In this document: piece by piece, positions 6,222 through 9,107 of the stretch
Numbering within the stretch: the stretch's first letter is position 1
How the letters are laid out: the number at the start of each line of letters is the position of its first letter
NCBI GenBank assembly: GCA_903919215.1
Contig: CAIXHI010000419.1
Coordinates: forward strand, 1 to 9,107
Direction of reading: 5' to 3'
Source of the DNA: an uncultured Acidimicrobiaceae bacterium
GTDB taxonomy: Bacteria; Actinomycetota; Acidimicrobiia; Acidimicrobiales; Ilumatobacteraceae
DNA length: 9,107 bases
Made by a program: the position numbers and the translations under genes
Notes under the pieces: model-generated
What the model was told of the DNA's origin: nothing
The model's input: the letters and a program-made list of their open reading frames with translations, nothing else
Database searches by the model: none

Positions 6222-7300
6222 CATGACGACGGTGGCCGGTCGGCCACGTAGACGAACTGGAAACCGATCGGCTCGATCAGACGCAGGGCAACGAACCCGG
6301 TGTCTCGGAGCCAACCGGCAACTTGGTCATTGGTGAGCACTCCGCCGGCCCTGGTGTTGGCCATCATCGTCAAGCCCATCTGCACGCCGAACGGGTTGTA
6401 CTTGCGGTCGTTGTCGGCGAAGTAGTCGGCCAGCAGAATTTGGCCGCCCGGGCGCAGAGCACGCCATGCGCGCTCCACCAGTGCCCGCGCCCCAGCATCG
6501 CCCTCGGTGCGACACACATGACCGAGCACGACCAGGTCGAAGGCGTTCTCCTCGATCTCGATCTGGTGGAAGTCGCCTGGTCGGAACTCCACTCTGTCGG
6601 TGAGGCCGCGGCCCTCGATGGTGTCGCGGGCATCGGCGAGGACGCGCGTCAGGTCGTTGACGACGGCGGTGCTTCCCTCGGACTGTTCGAGCACTGCGAT
6701 CGCCCAGGGTGCTCGGCCCGCTCCGAGATCGAGGACCCGCAACTCGCGGCGACGCTGCCATCCCGAACGCCATCCGAGTCGCGTTGCAGCACGATGCTGT
6801 GTGACGAACGTGGCATCCACCAACGGGCCGTAGAAAGCCTCCGGGTCGTCCTCGATGGGGGTCGCCACCCGACCAGTGCGCACGGTGTCGGCGAGTTGTT
6901 CCCAGTTCCGATGCGGACCAGGGGCAACCCGGATGAGCGAGGCCATCGACGCCGCTCCGTTCGTACAGAGATACCGCTCGGCGGTCTCGCTGATTTCGTA
7001 CAGATCGTCGATCTGATCGAGGAATCCGAAGGTCACCAGCGCATCACACACGTGACGCAGATGCGGCTCAGACACCGCCAGCACCTCTGCCAACTGTGCG
7101 ACGGTGCACTTGTTCAGTCGCTCGACGCTGTCGAAGATCCCGAGGTCGATCGCAGCCACGAGGGTCCAGTACGAGCCGAAACCCTGCACGATTCCCCACA
7201 CAGGTCCGGACGGCGGTGGTTTGAAGTCGCGCCACGGGCGGCCCGCTCGGGCCATCGTGTGGCGCTTCTTCAATTCGGGGAACGGGGAATCGACGCTCAC
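6221..7300 (-). CDS. SAM-dependent O-methyltransferase-like protein with winged-helix dimerisation domain
   Basis: This is a class I methyltransferase of the plant/bacterial O-methyltransferase type. Numbered from the ATG at 7255, residues about 20-100 form the N-terminal winged-helix/dimerisation domain (LGIFDSVERL, VAQLAEVLAVSEPHLRHVCDAL). The SAM site starts with VLDLGAGRAPWAIAVLE (174-190), followed by acidic N200-D201, PGDF (226-229), FDLVVLGHVC (239-248) and LRPGGQILLADYF (267-279). H246 lies near where family members hold a catalytic base, though the classic HDW is absent. The start shown is GTG 7300, which overlaps the MDR stop as GTGA; ATG 7255 (344 residues) is an equal alternative, and neither has a strong ribosome site. 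It sits between the MDR and AH2 genes. The methyl acceptor is unknown. Confidence 0.85.
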   Translation of the reverse strand: MSVDSPFPELKKRHTMARAGRPWRDFKPPPSGPVWGIVQGFGSYWTLVAAIDLGIFDSVERLNKCTVAQLAEVLAVSEPHLRHVCDALVTFGFLDQIDDLYEISETAERYLCTNGAASMASLIRVAPGPHRNWEQLADTVRTGRVATPIEDDPEAFYGPLVDATFVTQHRAATRLGWRSGWQRRRELRVLDLGAGRAPWAIAVLEQSEGSTAVVNDLTRVLADARDTIEGRGLTDRVEFRPGDFHQIEIEENAFDLVVLGHVCRTEGDAGARALVERAWRALRPGGQILLADYFADNDRKYNPFGVQMGLTMMANTRAGGVLTNDQVAGWLRDTGFVALRLIEPIGFQFVYVADRPPSS

Positions 7301-8331
7301 GGTTCGAGCAGGATCTTGCCGAAGAAGTCCGAGCTCATCATCTTCGCCTGAGCCGCCGCAGCGTCGCTGAGGGGGAACACACTGTCGATGACCGACCGCA
7401 TACCAGAACTCGTATACACCGCCCAGGCCTCGGCGAACTCTTCGTAGCTGTATGGGTCTGAGCCCAGTATCTGAATCCCCATGTGGAACATGAACCCGAG
7501 TGACGGGATGGTGGCCGTGTCGCCCGTGGTGTTGCCACAGTTCACGAGCCGGCCGCGGGTTCTCAGCGAAAACATCGACTGTGCCCACAATGCCGGGCCG
7601 ACGTGGTCGAACACCATGTCGACGCCCACGCCGTTGGTGACGGTCTTGGCCCACCCGGTGACATCACCGGTGCGGTTGTTCAGCACATGATCGGCCCCGA
7701 GTTCGAGCGCTCGCTCGCACTTGTCGTCCGAGCCGGCGGTCGCCAGCACGATCGCCCCGGCGTGTTTGGCCAACTGGATGCCGGCCATGGAGACACCGCT
7801 GCCAGCGGCGTGGATCATCACCGTCTCCCCTGCCATGAGTCGACCCACCGGGAACAAGGCGTGCCATGCAGTGAGGAAGGCCGTCGGGAAGCACGCCGCC
7901 TGGTGCCAGTCCATCGAATCCGGGATGAGGTGCACATGAGTCTCTGGAGCGAGGCACTGCGACGCGTAGCCACCGTCGATGTTCCCGCCGATGACCCCGA
8001 GATCGCCGTAGAGATCGCCGCGCCCGGCCAGCTTCGAGCCGTCGGGCACCTCCGCCATCGAAGGGTCGACAACCACCCGATCGCCCACCTTGACCCTCGA
8101 CACCCCAGTTCCCACGGCACTCACCGTGCCGACGACATCCATCCCTGCGATGTGCGGCAGCGTGAAACCTGGCAACGCGTACCAACCGTTGCGCTGCACC
8201 ACGTCGAGGTGGTTCAACGCGGTCGCAGCGACATCGATGACGACATCGCGCTCCCCCGGCTCGGGGTCGGGTACGTCGACGTACTCGAGTACCTCGGGTC
8301 CACCGGGTTGGCGATAGAGCAGGGCCTTCAC
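7297..8331 (-). CDS. Zinc-independent MDR oxidoreductase (quinone oxidoreductase-like)
   Basis: The 344-residue protein is a medium-chain dehydrogenase/reductase. It has the GroES-like N-terminal domain (VAATALNHLDVVQRNGWY, residues 34-51; PHIAGMDVVGTV, 59-70) and a Rossmann domain with AAGSGVSMAGIQLAKHAG (175-192) and LGADHVLN (211-218). N40 stands where zinc alcohol dehydrogenases have a catalytic Cys, and the loop at 88-110 has no Cys cluster for structural zinc. It therefore resembles quinone oxidoreductase or enoyl reductase members that act on C=C bonds or quinones with NAD(P)H. The GTG start at 8331 is preceded by AGGAG 8 bases upstream. Its stop overlaps the methyltransferase start. 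Upstream lies the triple 17-bp repeat. Family secure; substrate unknown. Confidence 0.92.
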   Translation of the reverse strand: MKALLYRQPGGPEVLEYVDVPDPEPGERDVVIDVAATALNHLDVVQRNGWYALPGFTLPHIAGMDVVGTVSAVGTGVSRVKVGDRVVVDPSMAEVPDGSKLAGRGDLYGDLGVIGGNIDGGYASQCLAPETHVHLIPDSMDWHQAACFPTAFLTAWHALFPVGRLMAGETVMIHAAGSGVSMAGIQLAKHAGAIVLATAGSDDKCERALELGADHVLNNRTGDVTGWAKTVTNGVGVDMVFDHVGPALWAQSMFSLRTRGRLVNCGNTTGDTATIPSLGFMFHMGIQILGSDPYSYEEFAEAWAVYTSSGMRSVIDSVFPLSDAAAAQAKMMSSDFFGKILLEP

Positions 8332-8339
8332 TGGTTCAA

Positions 8340-8344
8340 CTCCT
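8340..8344 (-). promoter_or_regulatory. Shine-Dalgarno for the MDR gene
   Basis: AGGAG on the minus strand lies 8 bases before the GTG at 8331. It supports the GTG start; the nearby ATG at 8347 is out of frame. Confidence 0.7.
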
Positions 8345-8356
8345 CATGTTCACTAT

Positions 8357-8407
8357 CTGGGGGAACGGTCAGGCTGGGGGAACGGTCAGGCTGGGGGAAC
8401 GGTCAGG
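8357..8407. repeat. Three perfect tandem copies of a 17-bp unit
   Basis: The unit CTGGGGGAACGGTCAGG (CCTGACCGTTCCCCCAG on the coding strand of the flanking genes) occurs three times in a row, at 8357-8373, 8374-8390 and 8391-8407, with no mismatch. The permease stop codon is in the copy at 8391-8407, and the last copy ends 25 bases before the MDR start. The 17-bp length breaks reading frame, so this is not a protein repeat. It may be an iterated regulator site for the MDR gene, an RNA element, or a recent slippage duplication. Confidence 0.9.
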
Positions 8408-9107
8408 TGAGTCCGCGAACGAACGGCTGCGCCAGGGCTCTCGGCTGCCGAGTGCGCGTCGCGAACACCGCCGTGAAGAACAGCGCAACCGCGTACGGCA
8501 GCGTTGCCGACAACTGCGCGTTGACGCGGTAGCCCAGCACCGGCAATGTCTGCTGCAGGGCAAAGAAGTAGCCGAACACCAAACACCCCAGCACGGTGCC
8601 GCGCAGCGTCCAGCCGCCGAAGATGACGGCAGCGATGGCAATGATGCCCTTCAACCCGACGTGCCCGTTCTCGTAACCATTGATCGAGATCTGACCGAGC
8701 ACGAGGACACCCCCACCAAGCCCCGAGCATGCACCAGCGAAGAGGATCGCTTGCCGTCGACGCTTGTTGACGTGGATACCCGACACATCGGCGGACTGCG
8801 GATTGTCGCCGACCGAACGGACCTCCAAACCCCAGCGGGTACGGAACACCAGCCACCACGCCAACGGCACGAGCGGCACCACGAGGTACATCGGCCACGG
8901 CTGTCCGAAGAGTGCAGTGCCGACGAGTGGGAGGCGCGCAAGCAGCGGCAACCGCGTGGGTTTGACCACCTGTGTGATCGCCGACCACCGGCTGTCGAGG
9001 AACAACGCCAGTCCGAGCACGAAGAGGTTCAACGTGAGGCCGACGACGAACTGATCGATCGCCAACTGGTGGCTGAGGTGTGCCTGCACCAATGCCACCA
9101 CGACACC
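8403..9107 (-). CDS. ABC transporter permease, nucleoside/purine type (NupQ/BPD_transp_2 family), 5' end missing
   Basis: The visible 234 residues are the C-terminal part of an inner-membrane permease of the branched-chain amino acid/simple sugar ABC importer superfamily. The frame is open to the window edge, so the gene starts outside. Hydrophobic segments include FVVGLTLNLFVLGLALFL, MYLVVPLVPLAWWLVF, AILFAGACSGLGGGVLVLG, GIIAIAAVIFGGW and YAVALFFTAVF. The cytoplasmic loop WGLEVRSVGDNPQSADVSGI and the IAAVIFGGW block are hallmarks of permeases in nucleoside/purine and related BmpA-dependent importers. In those systems two permeases, an ATPase and a lipoprotein are encoded together, so the partners are expected beyond position 9107. 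Its stop lies in the 17-bp repeat tract. Family is secure; nucleoside specificity is inferred from the loop pattern. Confidence 0.88.
   Translation of the reverse strand, partial: GVVVALVQAHLSHQLAIDQFVVGLTLNLFVLGLALFLDSRWSAITQVVKPTRLPLLARLPLVGTALFGQPWPMYLVVPLVPLAWWLVFRTRWGLEVRSVGDNPQSADVSGIHVNKRRRQAILFAGACSGLGGGVLVLGQISINGYENGHVGLKGIIAIAAVIFGGWTLRGTVLGCLVFGYFFALQQTLPVLGYRVNAQLSATLPYAVALFFTAVFATRTRQPRALAQPFVRGLT

Noticed and set aside
6210..6314. Upstream starts for AH2 (6224 and 6314)
   Set aside because: No ribosome site before them; the added residues are not typical of the family, and AAGGAG points to 6209.
6323..7351. Plus-strand 342-residue open frame opposite the methyltransferase
   Set aside because: No domain pattern and no ribosome site; the opposite strand carries clear methyltransferase motifs.
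7301..7654. N-terminal extension of the methyltransferase into the MDR gene
   Set aside because: The extra 118 residues are Arg/His/Gly-rich and lie in another frame of the MDR coding region.
8357..8407. CRISPR array
   Set aside because: The 17-bp units are directly adjacent without spacers, and no cas genes are present.

Overview
The window is a gene-dense, high-GC stretch with short gaps, 4-bp start/stop overlaps, frequent GTG starts and no RNA genes. This points to an actinobacterium. The protein flavour (short Rieske oxygenase, paired VOC proteins, several dehydrogenases, amidohydrolases) would suit a free-living Acidimicrobiia or mycobacteria-like soil or marine lineage, but that placement is inference, since no taxonomic marker gene is present.

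Layout. (1) Positions 30-1058, minus strand: a Rieske non-heme iron oxygenase with both iron sites intact. (2) Positions 1076-2422, plus strand: an amidohydrolase (AH1) divergent from it with only 17 bp between the starts. (3) An 89-bp gap (2423-2511) carries a perfect palindrome of the FadR/GntR operator type and a possible -10 box. (4) Positions 2512-4787, plus strand, form a tight operon: VOC protein 1, VOC protein 2, a SnoaL/NTF2-like protein and an aldo/keto reductase, joined by 8-, 4- and 4-bp overlaps. The SnoaL-like gene appears to use a CTG start. (5) A perfect 11-bp hairpin at 4772-4800 separates this operon from the convergent minus-strand genes. (6) The minus-strand group, read from right to left, is an ABC permease of the nucleoside/purine type (5' end outside the window), a zinc-free MDR oxidoreductase, a SAM-dependent O-methyltransferase-like protein and a second amidohydrolase (AH2). 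A triple 17-bp tandem repeat lies between the permease and the MDR gene.

Taken together, the genes read as a catabolic or modifying cluster for a small imported molecule. A nucleoside-type transporter brings it in, a Rieske enzyme hydroxylates or dealkylates it, two related amidohydrolases remove or open a nitrogen-bearing group, and VOC, SnoaL, AKR, MDR and methyltransferase enzymes process intermediates. A nitrogen heterocycle is the most natural guess for the substrate, but nothing in the sequence fixes it. Both amidohydrolases lack the Glu of the HxxE motif typical of their subfamily, so they should not be assumed to be ordinary deaminases. No regulator gene and no Rieske reductase or ferredoxin is inside the window.
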